A stretch of 64,000 bases of DNA from Ciceribacter sichuanensis (GTDB lineage Bacteria; Pseudomonadota; Alphaproteobacteria; Rhizobiales; Rhizobiaceae). The number at the start of each line of letters is the position of its first letter. The stretch's first letter is position 1. Made by a program: the position numbers and the translations under genes. Shown piece by piece: positions 51,138-59,462 of this stretch. A model generated the notes under the pieces. That model was given only the letters and a program-made list of their open reading frames with translations. It was not told the origin of the DNA and made no database searches. The stretch covers positions 248,001 to 312,000 of the forward strand of contig NZ_JAMXLX010000005.1 in NCBI RefSeq assembly GCF_024055605.1, given 5' to 3'.

Positions 51138-52013
51138 TCAGACGCCGCCGCGGGTGCGGGCGAGGCCCTGCTTGGCGGGTGCGTATTTCGGGTCAAGCTG
51201 GAGTGCGTGCGAATAGGACTTGGCAGCGCGCGCCTTGTCGCCGCGGCGCTCGTAGATCAGCGCCTGGTTGGCCCAGGATTCTGCAATCCGGTCGTTCAGC
51301 TCGATCGCGTGGTTGAAGTCGGCGAATGCGTTTTCGTCGTCGTTCAGGGCGACATAGGAGACGCCGCGACCGTTATACGGCTCAGGCGAGCTCGGCGAGA
51401 GCGAGATTGCCTTCGAGAAATCGTCGATCGCCTTGTCGTGCTGGCCGCGCACCTGATAGATCAGGCCGCGATTGTGGTAGGCGCGGCCATCCGTGGTGTC
51501 GAGCTGGATGGCGCGGTTGAAATCGCTGAAGGCCTCATCGATGCGGCCAGCCTGGCGGTAGATGTTGCCGCGGCCGATATAGGCGACGTCGTAGTTCGCA
51601 TTGATCTTGAGAGCGGCGTTATAGTCCGCTGCCGCTTCGACCGGCTTGCCCATATTGCGATAGACCAGCGCGCGGTTGGCGTAAGCCTGATAGAAATTGG
51701 GGTTCAGTTGCAATGCGACATTGAAGTCGGCCAGCGCCTTGCTGAACTGGCCGGCACGGCCGTAAGCCGATCCGCGGACGTTGTAGCCTTCCGGATCGTT
51801 CGGGTTGGTGCTGATGACCTGCGAGAGCGAGGCGATATTTTCCTGCGAGCCCTGATCGCGGTCGATCTTGATCATGTCCGACGTTTCGGTCGTCTGGCAC
51901 CCTGCAAGGCCAAGAGCCGTGATCATTGCAACGGCAAGGCCACCGCGCCGAAGGCTGCGGGCGGAAAGGGTTTCGAGAGACTGAGAAAGAAGCTGTGCGG
52001 TCATGACTGCCAT
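51138..52013 (-). CDS. TPR-repeat lipoprotein
   Basis: Outer-membrane or periplasmic lipoprotein of 291 residues. Signal peptide with lipobox LGLAGC near residue 39, then six or seven tetratricopeptide repeats, e.g. YNVRGSAYGRAGQFSKALAD, ALVYRNMGKPVEAAADYNAA, GNIYRQAGRIDEAFSDFNRA and NQALIYERRGDKARAAKSYS. TPR lipoproteins of this NlpI-like type scaffold envelope enzymes. Two in-frame ATGs (52013 and 52004) could start it; neither has a clear RBS. Confidence 0.88.
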   Translation of the reverse strand: MAVMTAQLLSQSLETLSARSLRRGGLAVAMITALGLAGCQTTETSDMIKIDRDQGSQENIASLSQVISTNPNDPEGYNVRGSAYGRAGQFSKALADFNVALQLNPNFYQAYANRALVYRNMGKPVEAAADYNAALKINANYDVAYIGRGNIYRQAGRIDEAFSDFNRAIQLDTTDGRAYHNRGLIYQVRGQHDKAIDDFSKAISLSPSSPEPYNGRGVSYVALNDDENAFADFNHAIELNDRIAESWANQALIYERRGDKARAAKSYSHALQLDPKYAPAKQGLARTRGGV

Positions 52014-52139
52014 CGTTCGGACGCACCGTCCGCATCAGATTCTTGGCGGGGCAGCACGTGGAGCTGAATATCAAAAGAGCGGCGGCGAACCCTTCGCCTC
52101 CGCCCTTAGATCATCGGAAAACGTCCAAAAAACGACCGA

Positions 52140-52364
52140 TCAACGGCCGGGACGTGCCGCAATGAGGCCTTCGCGCTGGGCGCGCTTGCGGGCCAGCTTG
52201 CGAACGCGGCGAACGGCTTCAGCCTTTTCGCGGGCGCGCTTTTCCGAGGGCTTCTCGTAGTAATCGCGCATCTTCATTTCGCGGAAAACGCCTTCGCGCT
52301 GGAGCTTTTTCTTGAGAGCGCGGAGCGCCTGATCAACGTTGTTGTCGCGGACAAGTACCTGCAC
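52140..52364 (-). CDS. rpsU: 30S ribosomal protein S21
   Basis: Small-subunit protein of 74 residues involved in mRNA selection at initiation. [20 protein letters not shown] is the S21 N terminus, followed by [23 protein letters not shown] (read in parts) and a basic C-terminal tail ([15 protein letters not shown]). The start is GTG with AAGGAACGG upstream, giving normal length; the longer frame upstream is not conserved. Rhizobia often carry more than one rpsU, and this is one copy. Confidence 0.93.
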   Translation of the reverse strand: MQVLVRDNNVDQALRALKKKLQREGVFREMKMRDYYEKPSEKRAREKAEAVRRVRKLARKRAQREGLIAARPGR

Positions 52365-52574
52365 GTCTATCCCGTTCCTTAGGTTTTGAGTTGGCAATCC
52401 GCCGATATCCGAGTCGACGGAAATAGTATAGCTTCGCTCAGCCAGAAGGCCGTCGATTGGGGACGCCAATTATCAGATCACGTCATGGAAGTCCATACGG
52501 AGACTGCTAGCCCTGCGGATAAAAAAGTTTGCAGCGCTTGAGGATAAGTCGGGCGTGTCGAAAGCCGGTCGTCA

Positions 52575-52617
52575 ATGCGTCGCAAAATGACCGTCATGAC
52601 GCATATTGATTTGCGAC
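52575..52617. promoter_or_regulatory. Overlapping inverted repeats before soxBDAG
   Basis: ATGCGTC (52575-52581) pairs with GACGCAT (52598-52604), and GTCGCAAA (52579-52586) with TTTGCGAC (52610-52617); the palindrome GTCATGAC sits in between. The two pairings exclude each other in RNA but would form two operator dyads in DNA, 48-90 bases before soxB. Confidence 0.5.
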
Positions 52618-52664
52618 TTGTTTGGTCCTACCCAATTGCCTGAACCTACAGGAGTTTGAGGCGA

Positions 52665-53918
52665 ATGCGCAAATATTCGGTCTTTGCCGTAGCACGCGAG
52701 GCGCTCCGTGCCCATAAGGGCTGGGAGGCCCAGTGGGTCTCTCCCGAGCCGCGCCAGTCCTACGACGTCATCATCATCGGTGGCGGCGGCCACGGTCTCG
52801 GAGCAGCCTACTACCTTGCCAAGGAGCACGGCATCACCAATGTCGCGGTGATTGAGAAGGGTTGGCTCGGCGGCGGCAATACCGGCCGAAACACCACGAT
52901 CATCCGGTCCAACTATCTCTATGAAGAAAGCATGGACATTTTCGAGCACTCGCTGAAGCTCTGGGAAGGGCTGAGCCAGGAGCTCAACTATAACGTCATG
53001 TACTCGCCGCGCGGCGTTCTGATGCTGTCGCACAATGTCCATGACATGCAGTCCTTCAAGCGCCACATCAATGCCAACAACCTCTACGGTATCGACAATG
53101 AGTGGCTGACGCCGGAGCAGGCGAGGGATTTTTGCCCGCCGCTCGACATTTCCAAGACGGCGCGCTTCCCGATCAATGGCGCGGCACTCCAGCGCCGCGG
53201 CGGCACGGCTCGTCACGATGCGGTGGCATGGGGTTATGCCCGCGCGGCTTCCGACCGTGGCGTTCACATCATTCAGAACACCGAGGTCACCGGCATCCGC
53301 CGCGGGCCGAATGGAGAGGTGACGGGCGTCGATACGACGCGCGGTTTCATCGGCGCGAAGAAGATCGGTGTTTCGGCCTCGGGTCACAACACGGTCGTCA
53401 TGGGAATGGCCGGCGTGCGCGTGCCGCTGATGAGCCAACCGCTGCAGGCTCTGGTGTCCGAGCCGATGAAGCCGATCTTCCCCTGCGTGGTCATGTCCAA
53501 CACGGTGCATGCCTATATCTCCCAGTCGGACAAGGGCGAGTTCGTCATCGGCGCGGGTACCGACCAGTACAATTCCTATTCGCAGACCGGCGGCCTGCAG
53601 ATCATCACGCACACGCTGGATGCCATCTGCGAGCTTTTCCCGATGTTCCGTCGCGTCAAGATGATGCGCCAGTGGGGTGGCATCACCGACAACACCTCCG
53701 ACCGTTCGCCGATCCAGAGCGTGACGCCGGTTCCGGGCCTCTTCGTCAATTGCGGCTGGGGTACCGGCGGCTTCAAGGCGACGCCGGGCTCGGCGAACCT
53801 CTTCGCCCATCTGATCGCCCGGGGCGAACCCCATCGCCTTGCCGCTGGCCTGACGCTCGACCGTTTCCGCACCGGCCGTCTGATCGACGAGGCGGCAGCG
53901 GCCGCCGTGGCGCACTGA
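52665..53918 (+). CDS. soxB: Sarcosine oxidase beta subunit
   Basis: Subunit of the heterotetrameric enzyme that oxidises sarcosine to glycine with O2, passing the methyl carbon to tetrahydrofolate. 417 residues. FAD-binding Rossmann motif is VIIIGGGGHGLGAAYYLAKE (about residue 35). The covalent-FMN His lies in RGGTARHDAVAWGYA. C-terminal segment GWGTGGFKATPGS completes the flavin site. The start ATGCGCAAATATTC follows CAGGAGTTTGAGG; an in-frame TTG nine bases earlier is weaker. First gene of soxBDAG. Confidence 0.96.
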   Translation: MRKYSVFAVAREALRAHKGWEAQWVSPEPRQSYDVIIIGGGGHGLGAAYYLAKEHGITNVAVIEKGWLGGGNTGRNTTIIRSNYLYEESMDIFEHSLKLWEGLSQELNYNVMYSPRGVLMLSHNVHDMQSFKRHINANNLYGIDNEWLTPEQARDFCPPLDISKTARFPINGAALQRRGGTARHDAVAWGYARAASDRGVHIIQNTEVTGIRRGPNGEVTGVDTTRGFIGAKKIGVSASGHNTVVMGMAGVRVPLMSQPLQALVSEPMKPIFPCVVMSNTVHAYISQSDKGEFVIGAGTDQYNSYSQTGGLQIITHTLDAICELFPMFRRVKMMRQWGGITDNTSDRSPIQSVTPVPGLFVNCGWGTGGFKATPGSANLFAHLIARGEPHRLAAGLTLDRFRTGRLIDEAAAAAVAH

Positions 53919-53937
53919 TTTCGAAGGATCGCCCATC

Positions 53938-54258
53938 ATGCTGATCATCAAATGCCCATATTGCGAAGAAGAGCGCTCCGAGCTCGAGTTTCGCTCCGCC
54001 GGCGAGGCGCATATCGTCCGCCCGGCCAACATCGCCGACATCTCCGATGAGGAATTCGCCGAATTCTTCTTCTTCCGCGACAACCCGAAGGGCCTCATCT
54101 TCGAACGCTGGCGCCACATGAGCGGCTGCGGTCGCTTCTTCAACGCGGTTCGCGACACCGTCAGCGACAAGATCCACCTGACCTACAAGGCCGGTGAGCC
54201 GAAGCCGGATGTTTCCGCCTTCCTCCCGTCCGCCGACCAGAAGGGAGCGTCGAAATGA
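53938..54258 (+). CDS. soxD: Sarcosine oxidase delta subunit
   Basis: Small zinc-binding subunit of 106 residues. Its zinc ligands are Cys6 and Cys9 (KCPYCEEE) and His60 and Cys64 (RWRHMSGCGRFF), a pattern I recall from the solved enzyme. It packs against the alpha subunit. Its stop overlaps the soxA start (ATGA), indicating translational coupling. Confidence 0.96.
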   Translation: MLIIKCPYCEEERSELEFRSAGEAHIVRPANIADISDEEFAEFFFFRDNPKGLIFERWRHMSGCGRFFNAVRDTVSDKIHLTYKAGEPKPDVSAFLPSADQKGASK

Positions 54259-57248
54259 GCGGCGCCAATCGTATCGCCGGCAAGGGTCGCCTGACGCCCG
54301 CCCGCACCGCACGCTTCACCATCGACGGTCGCAGCCTGACCGCATTCGAGGGCGATACCGTCGCCTCCGCCATGCTGGCCAATGGCATGCACCTCGCCGG
54401 ACGCTCGTTCAAGTATCACCGTCCGCGCGGCATTCTGACCGCCGGTCCGGAAGAGCCGAACGCGTTGCTCGACATTTCCCGTGACGCTGCCCGTCGGCAG
54501 CCGAACGTCCGCGCCACCGTGCAGGAAGTGTTCGACGGCATGAAGGTCGAGACGCAGAACCGCTGGCCGTCGCTATCGCTCGACATTGGCGAGATCAACG
54601 ACTTCTTCTCGCCTTTCTTCGCAGCCGGCTTTTACTACAAGACCTTCATGTGGCCGAAGAGCTTCTGGCATTCGGTCTATGAGCCCTTTATCCGTCGCGC
54701 TGCCGGTCTCGGCGTCGCGCCGAAGGAAGAAGATCCCGATCACTATTCCACCCGTTACGTGCATTGCGACGTCCTTGTCGTCGGTGGCGGAGCGGCAGGC
54801 CTTTCTGCTGCGGTTGCCGCCGCGGAAACCGGCGCGAAGGTCATTCTCTGCGACGAGCAGCCGGAAGTCGGCGGCGCCTTCCATTACGACATCGGTGCAA
54901 CCGTCGACGGCCAGAACGGCTATGACTGGGCTCAGGCGACGGCGGCGCGGCTGAAGGCCATGCCGAACGTTCAGGTCCTGACCCGTACGACCGCCTTCGG
55001 ATACTACAACCACAATTTCGTCGGGCTGGTCGAGCGCGTGACCGATCATATCGCCAAGCCCTCGAAGACCGCGCCGCGAGAGCGGCTCTGGCAGGTGCGG
55101 GCGAAGAAGGTGGTTCTTGCCACCGGCTCCATCGAACGGCACATGGTCTTCGCGAACAATGACCGCCCCGGCATCATGCTGGCTTCGGCCGCCCGCACCT
55201 ATCTCAACCACTACGGCGTCGCCGTCGGTGCCAAGGTCGGTGTCTATGCCGCGCACGATTCGGCCTATGAAGCTGCGATCGACCTGCGCAAGGCGGGCGT
55301 CACCATCGCTGCAATCGTCGATTGCCGCGAAAAGCCCGGCGAGAAGGTGCTGACGGAAGCCCGTTCGCTCGGCATCGAGGTGCTGACCGGTCATTATGTC
55401 GCCGACACCTCAGGTCGACTGCGCGTCCGCTCCATGTCGGTCAAGCGCAATGGCGGCGGTTCTGCCCGCAAGATCGAGGTCGATGCACTGATCGTTTCGG
55501 CCGGCTGGACGCCTTCGGTCCACCTGTTCTCGCAGTCACGCGGCAAGCTGAAGTTCGATGCGATCAACGATCGCTTCCTGCCGGACATCTACGTTCAGGA
55601 CAGCATCTGCATCGGCACCTGCAACGGTGTCGACGATCTGCAGGCGATCCTCGATGAAGGCTCGGCCGCAGGCGCTGCCATGGCCAAGGCCGCAGGTGCG
55701 GCCGGTTCGGCTCCGCAGGCGCCCACCGGCGTCAATGCTTTCGGCTGGACCGGCGGTATGATCGGCGCGGCGGAAGGTGCGGGACGCGACAGCAACGTCA
55801 AGGCGTTCATCGACTTCCAGCATGACGTCTGCGCCAAGGACATCCGCCTTGCCGTTCGCGAGGGCATGCACTCGATCGAGCACATCAAGCGCTTCACCAC
55901 CAACGGCATGGCGTCGGATCAGGGCAAGCTTTCCAACATGCACGGCCTTGCTATTGCTGCGGAAATGCTCGGCAAGGAAATCCCGAAGGTCGGTCTCACC
56001 ACCTTCCGCGCGCCCTATACGCCGGTGACCTTCGGTACGCTGATCAACCATTCGCGTGGCGACCTGTTCGACCCCACCCGCAAGACGCCGATGCACGATC
56101 TTGAAACGTCGCTCGGCGCCGAGTTCGAGGATGTCGGCAACTGGAAGCGCGCCTGGTACTATCCGCGTCCGGGTGAAGACATGCATGCCGCGGTCAACCG
56201 CGAGTGTAAGACGGTTCGCGAGACTGCCGGCGTGTTCAACGCGACCACGCTCGGCAAGATCGAGGTCGTTGGCCCGGATGCAGCCGAGTTCCTGAACCTG
56301 ATGTACACCAATGCCTGGGACACGCTGAAGCCCGGCAAATGCCGCTACGGCATCATGACCCGCGACGACGGCTTCATCTACGACGACGGCGTCGTCGGTC
56401 GCCTCGCTGAAGACCGCTTCCATGTGACGACCACGACGGGCGGTGCGCCGCGCGTGCTGAACCACATGGAAGACTATCTGCAGACCGAGTTCCCGCATCT
56501 CAAGGTGTGGCTGACGTCTGCGACCGAGCAGTGGGCGGTCATCGCCGTTCAGGGTCCGAAGGCACGCGACATCATCGCGCCCTTTGTCGAAGGCATCGAC
56601 ATCTCGAACGAGGCCTTCCCGCACATGAGCATTGCCGAGGGCAAGTTCTGCGGCGTGCCGACCCGTCTCTTCCGCGTGTCGTTTACCGGCGAAGTCGGTT
56701 TCGAAATCAACGTTCCGGCCGATTACGGTTCGGCCGTGTTCGAGGCGATCTGGAAGCGTGCGGAAAGCCTCGGCGCCTGCCTCTACGGTACCGAGACCAT
56801 GCACGTCCTGCGTGCCGAGAAGGGCTACCTGATTGTCGGCCAGGATACCGATGGTACGGTCACGCCTGACGATGCCGGTTATGGCTGGGCTGTCTCCAAA
56901 AAGAAGAAGGATTTCGTCGGTATTCGCGGTCTGAAGCGCCCCGACCTCGTCCGGACGGGCCGCAAACAGCTCGTCGGCCTTCTGACCAAGGATCCGAAGG
57001 AAGTGCTGGAGGAGGGCGGCCAGATCGTCGCCAATCCGAACCAGCCGAAGCCGATGACCATGCTGGGTCACGTTACTTCTTCCTACTGGTCGGAAAATCT
57101 CGGCCGTTCGATTGCGCTTGCCGTCGTCGTCGACGGGCGCGCCAGGAAGGGCGAAACGCTTTACGTGCCGATGAAGGATAAGACCATCGCGGTCGAAGTG
57201 ACCGACACGGTATTCTTTGACAAGGAAGGGGGACGCATCAATGGCTGA
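54255..57248 (+). CDS. soxA: Sarcosine oxidase alpha subunit
   Basis: Large subunit of 997 residues, the normal length. An N-terminal domain (about 15-100, RFTIDGRSLTAFEGDTVASA and HRPRGILTAGPEEPNALLDI) is followed by a Rossmann NAD-binding domain (DVLVVGGGAAGLSAAVAAAE, about residue 173) and, from about residue 600, a GcvT-like tetrahydrofolate-binding domain (FNATTLGKIEVVGPDAAEFL, FTGEVGFEINVPA). It forms 5,10-methylene-THF from the imine product. It overlaps soxG by eight bases. Confidence 0.97.
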   Translation: MSGANRIAGKGRLTPARTARFTIDGRSLTAFEGDTVASAMLANGMHLAGRSFKYHRPRGILTAGPEEPNALLDISRDAARRQPNVRATVQEVFDGMKVETQNRWPSLSLDIGEINDFFSPFFAAGFYYKTFMWPKSFWHSVYEPFIRRAAGLGVAPKEEDPDHYSTRYVHCDVLVVGGGAAGLSAAVAAAETGAKVILCDEQPEVGGAFHYDIGATVDGQNGYDWAQATAARLKAMPNVQVLTRTTAFGYYNHNFVGLVERVTDHIAKPSKTAPRERLWQVRAKKVVLATGSIERHMVFANNDRPGIMLASAARTYLNHYGVAVGAKVGVYAAHDSAYEAAIDLRKAGVTIAAIVDCREKPGEKVLTEARSLGIEVLTGHYVADTSGRLRVRSMSVKRNGGGSARKIEVDALIVSAGWTPSVHLFSQSRGKLKFDAINDRFLPDIYVQDSICIGTCNGVDDLQAILDEGSAAGAAMAKAAGAAGSAPQAPTGVNAFGWTGGMIGAAEGAGRDSNVKAFIDFQHDVCAKDIRLAVREGMHSIEHIKRFTTNGMASDQGKLSNMHGLAIAAEMLGKEIPKVGLTTFRAPYTPVTFGTLINHSRGDLFDPTRKTPMHDLETSLGAEFEDVGNWKRAWYYPRPGEDMHAAVNRECKTVRETAGVFNATTLGKIEVVGPDAAEFLNLMYTNAWDTLKPGKCRYGIMTRDDGFIYDDGVVGRLAEDRFHVTTTTGGAPRVLNHMEDYLQTEFPHLKVWLTSATEQWAVIAVQGPKARDIIAPFVEGIDISNEAFPHMSIAEGKFCGVPTRLFRVSFTGEVGFEINVPADYGSAVFEAIWKRAESLGACLYGTETMHVLRAEKGYLIVGQDTDGTVTPDDAGYGWAVSKKKKDFVGIRGLKRPDLVRTGRKQLVGLLTKDPKEVLEEGGQIVANPNQPKPMTMLGHVTSSYWSENLGRSIALAVVVDGRARKGETLYVPMKDKTIAVEVTDTVFFDKEGGRING

Positions 57249-57792
57249 TGCTACCGTCGCTGAACGCAAGACCGTTCTTTCCGGCTTCCATGGCGGTTCG
57301 CCCCTGGTCAAGCTGACGCCTGCCGAGCCTGCCGCCCGTGTCGCACTTCGTGCTGGCGCGGACGAAGTGGCGGCTCTTTCCAAGAGCCTCGGCGTCAAGC
57401 TGCCGGTCAAGCCCAAGACATCCGCCTCGGGCAAGGGGCGGCTCGCCTTCTGGCTCGGCCCGGACGAATGGCTGCTGATCGACGAGAAGGGTAACGACCT
57501 GATGGCCGATTGCGCGGCGTCGGGCGTTGCTCACTCGGCAACCGATGTCTCCCATCGCAACACGGCGATCATCGTCTCCGGCAAGGGCGCGGTGAATGCA
57601 CTCAATGCCGGCTGCCCGCAGGATCTGTCGCTCGCCATCTTCCCGGTCGGTGCCGTCAGCCGCACGGTGTTCGGCAAGATCGAGATCGTGCTCTACCGGA
57701 TCGACGAGGAGACCTTCCGCGTCGAGTGCTGGCGCTCGTTTGCGGAATATGCATTCGGCCTGCTGGCTGAAGCTGCCGAAGACGCGGCCTGA
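57241..57792 (+). CDS. soxG: Sarcosine oxidase gamma subunit
   Basis: Subunit of 183 residues with GcvT-like folding that packs against alpha. LAFWLGPDEWLLIDEKGN, TDVSHRNTAIIVSGKGA, ALNAGCPQDLSLAIFP and RTVFGKIEIVLYRID are family segments; the end WRSFAEYAFGLLAEA matches SoxG C termini. The start overlaps soxA by eight bases with AAGGAAGGGGG upstream; the frame upstream is soxA overlap. It completes soxBDAG. Folate or serine genes sometimes found in this operon are absent. Confidence 0.95.
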   Translation: MADATVAERKTVLSGFHGGSPLVKLTPAEPAARVALRAGADEVAALSKSLGVKLPVKPKTSASGKGRLAFWLGPDEWLLIDEKGNDLMADCAASGVAHSATDVSHRNTAIIVSGKGAVNALNAGCPQDLSLAIFPVGAVSRTVFGKIEIVLYRIDEETFRVECWRSFAEYAFGLLAEAAEDAA

Positions 57793-57811
57793 TAAAACTG
57801 ACAAACTTTCG

Positions 57812-57850
57812 GGCTGGCCGGGGATCTACAGGAGACCCGGCCAGCCTTTC
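57812..57850. terminator. Terminator after soxBDAG, overlapping the convergent DUF2332 gene
   Basis: GGCTGGCCGGG (57812-57822) pairs perfectly with CCCGGCCAGCC (57836-57846), followed by TTT. The 3' arm encodes the last residues of the convergent DUF2332 protein (WPGLL). Confidence 0.85.
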
Positions 57851-58884
57851 CATTTGATCCAGCGGCCATGAAAATCGGCACGGCCGATCTCGTGTCTTTC
57901 GCCGCCCGGCCAGACCTGCAATGTGATGGCCGCGCCGTCCGGTCTGCCATCGGCTTCCAGCTGCAATCGCGCGACAGGTGCATCATCCGTGGCGCGGGAA
58001 CCGGCCTCCGTGATCAGGGCTTCTCCCCGACGTTTCAGCTCTTCCGGCAGGTATTGCCAGGCAATCGTGTGATAGACGACATGAACCGCGCCGGGGCGGG
58101 AGGTCGCGAGCCGCTTTTCCAGCCATTCGATCGCATCGGTCTTTTCGACGGTGAGGCGATTTTCCACGGCGATCCCGAGCGCATGGCGGGTGCGCTCCAG
58201 ACGATCGTTCTGGTCGGCCCAGATGTAGGACATCAGGCGAAGCCGGTCTTCGGGCGAGGCCGGGTCAAGCGGATTGAGATCGCATCCGGATCGTTCCGCG
58301 ACATGGATTTCTGCCGGTGGAGGGGGAGGTCCCAGCCATTCCGGCTTCAGCGATACGGATGATTCCGGTCCCCAGGTGAAATCACCAAGGCGATAGGAAT
58401 AACGATCCCATTGCAGGTTGAGGCCGGCGCTTGCTCCGACTTCGGACAGGACGAGCGGCTTGCCGAACAGTCGTGCAATCGTCAGGAACCCGGGCAGAAG
58501 GGCAGCCGAGCGGCGTACCTCGTTGGTTTGCGGGGCGGAACGCAGGCGTTCCAGGATGAATGCCTCGTCGCGCTTGAAGGCTGCCTTGCAGGCTTGCCAC
58601 AGGGTTTCGTCGTCAACGATGTTGGGCGGATAGGTCGCGGCGATAGAGGCGTCCAAACCGGAGAGCACCAGCGCGTGAAGGGACCCCGCGAGACGCAGCG
58701 CGAGAGCATCGCCGGTGCCGGTCGGGTCGCCCTGCCAGTTCAGGATGCGTCTTCCGACCTCCGTATCGTCATCCAGCCTTTCAGCCACCAGAGTGCAGAG
58801 CCGCGCGGTGAAGGGAGAGCCGAGATCGTTGCATGCGCTTGCCTGTCGCAGGAAGGACTGAAGAACGATATCGGTCTCTGCCAT
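57826..58884 (-). CDS. DUF2332 protein
   Basis: Protein of 352 residues, a family of unknown function. LVLSEVGASAGLNLQWDRYS recalls a SAM-binding or Rossmann-like glycine loop; other conserved-looking parts are SYIWADQNDRLERTRHAL, AVHVVYHTIAWQYLPEELKR and GRWIKWKGWPGLL at the end. The start MAETDIVLQSF has GGAG upstream that lies within the end of the MaoC-like gene, two bases away, so the two are coupled. Methyltransferase activity is only a guess. Confidence 0.85.
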   Translation of the reverse strand: MAETDIVLQSFLRQASACNDLGSPFTARLCTLVAERLDDDTEVGRRILNWQGDPTGTGDALALRLAGSLHALVLSGLDASIAATYPPNIVDDETLWQACKAAFKRDEAFILERLRSAPQTNEVRRSAALLPGFLTIARLFGKPLVLSEVGASAGLNLQWDRYSYRLGDFTWGPESSVSLKPEWLGPPPPPAEIHVAERSGCDLNPLDPASPEDRLRLMSYIWADQNDRLERTRHALGIAVENRLTVEKTDAIEWLEKRLATSRPGAVHVVYHTIAWQYLPEELKRRGEALITEAGSRATDDAPVARLQLEADGRPDGAAITLQVWPGGERHEIGRADFHGRWIKWKGWPGLL

Positions 58885-58886
58885 TG

Positions 58887-59375
58887 TCAAACTCCTTCGG
58901 GACGATCCTTCGGGTCGAACTGCACGATGGTGATCCATGTGGCGGTCAGCGCCGGCTTCTTCTCTCCCTCGATCTCGATGCTGACGTCATAGGTGGTCAT
59001 CACCATGCCGGCGCCACGGAAGCGGGCGTCGGATAGCACGAAGTGGCCGCGGATGCGCTTGCCGCAGCGGACCGGCGACATGAAGCGGATCTTGTCGAAG
59101 CCGTAGTTGATGCCCATCGTCTGCTCGCGGATCTTCGGCAGGCAGTCGTAGTTCATCGCTGAGAGAAGCGAAAGGGTCAGAAAACCGTGGGCGATGGTGC
59201 CGCCGAACGAGGTCTCTGCGGCCGCGCGCGCGGGATCGACATGGATGAACTGATGGTCGTTGGTCGCGCCGGCAAAGGCGTCGATCATCGTCTGGTCTAC
59301 TGTGATCCAGCTCGAAAGCCCGATCTCCTCTCCGACCAGGCCGGGGATCTGCGACAGTGAAATCTCAACGGGCAC
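58887..59375 (-). CDS. MaoC-like (R)-specific enoyl hydratase
   Basis: Hot-dog fold protein of 162 residues. The hydratase signature is DAFAGATNDHQFIHVDPARA (Asp and His catalytic pair: D-x4-H) and TSFGGTIAHGFLTLSLLSAM. Such enzymes hydrate trans-enoyl-CoA to (R)-3-hydroxyacyl-CoA in fatty-acid or polyhydroxyalkanoate metabolism. It starts at GTG with GATGAGG upstream and is coupled to the DUF2332 gene. Confidence 0.92.
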   Translation of the reverse strand: MPVEISLSQIPGLVGEEIGLSSWITVDQTMIDAFAGATNDHQFIHVDPARAAAETSFGGTIAHGFLTLSLLSAMNYDCLPKIREQTMGINYGFDKIRFMSPVRCGKRIRGHFVLSDARFRGAGMVMTTYDVSIEIEGEKKPALTATWITIVQFDPKDRPEGV

Positions 59376-59462
59376 GAGAACCTCATCGAATTGGCAAATC
59401 AGAATGCTTACAGCGGCTTGGCAGGCGCACTACCATGGCCTTGGAGTACATGGACAGAATAA

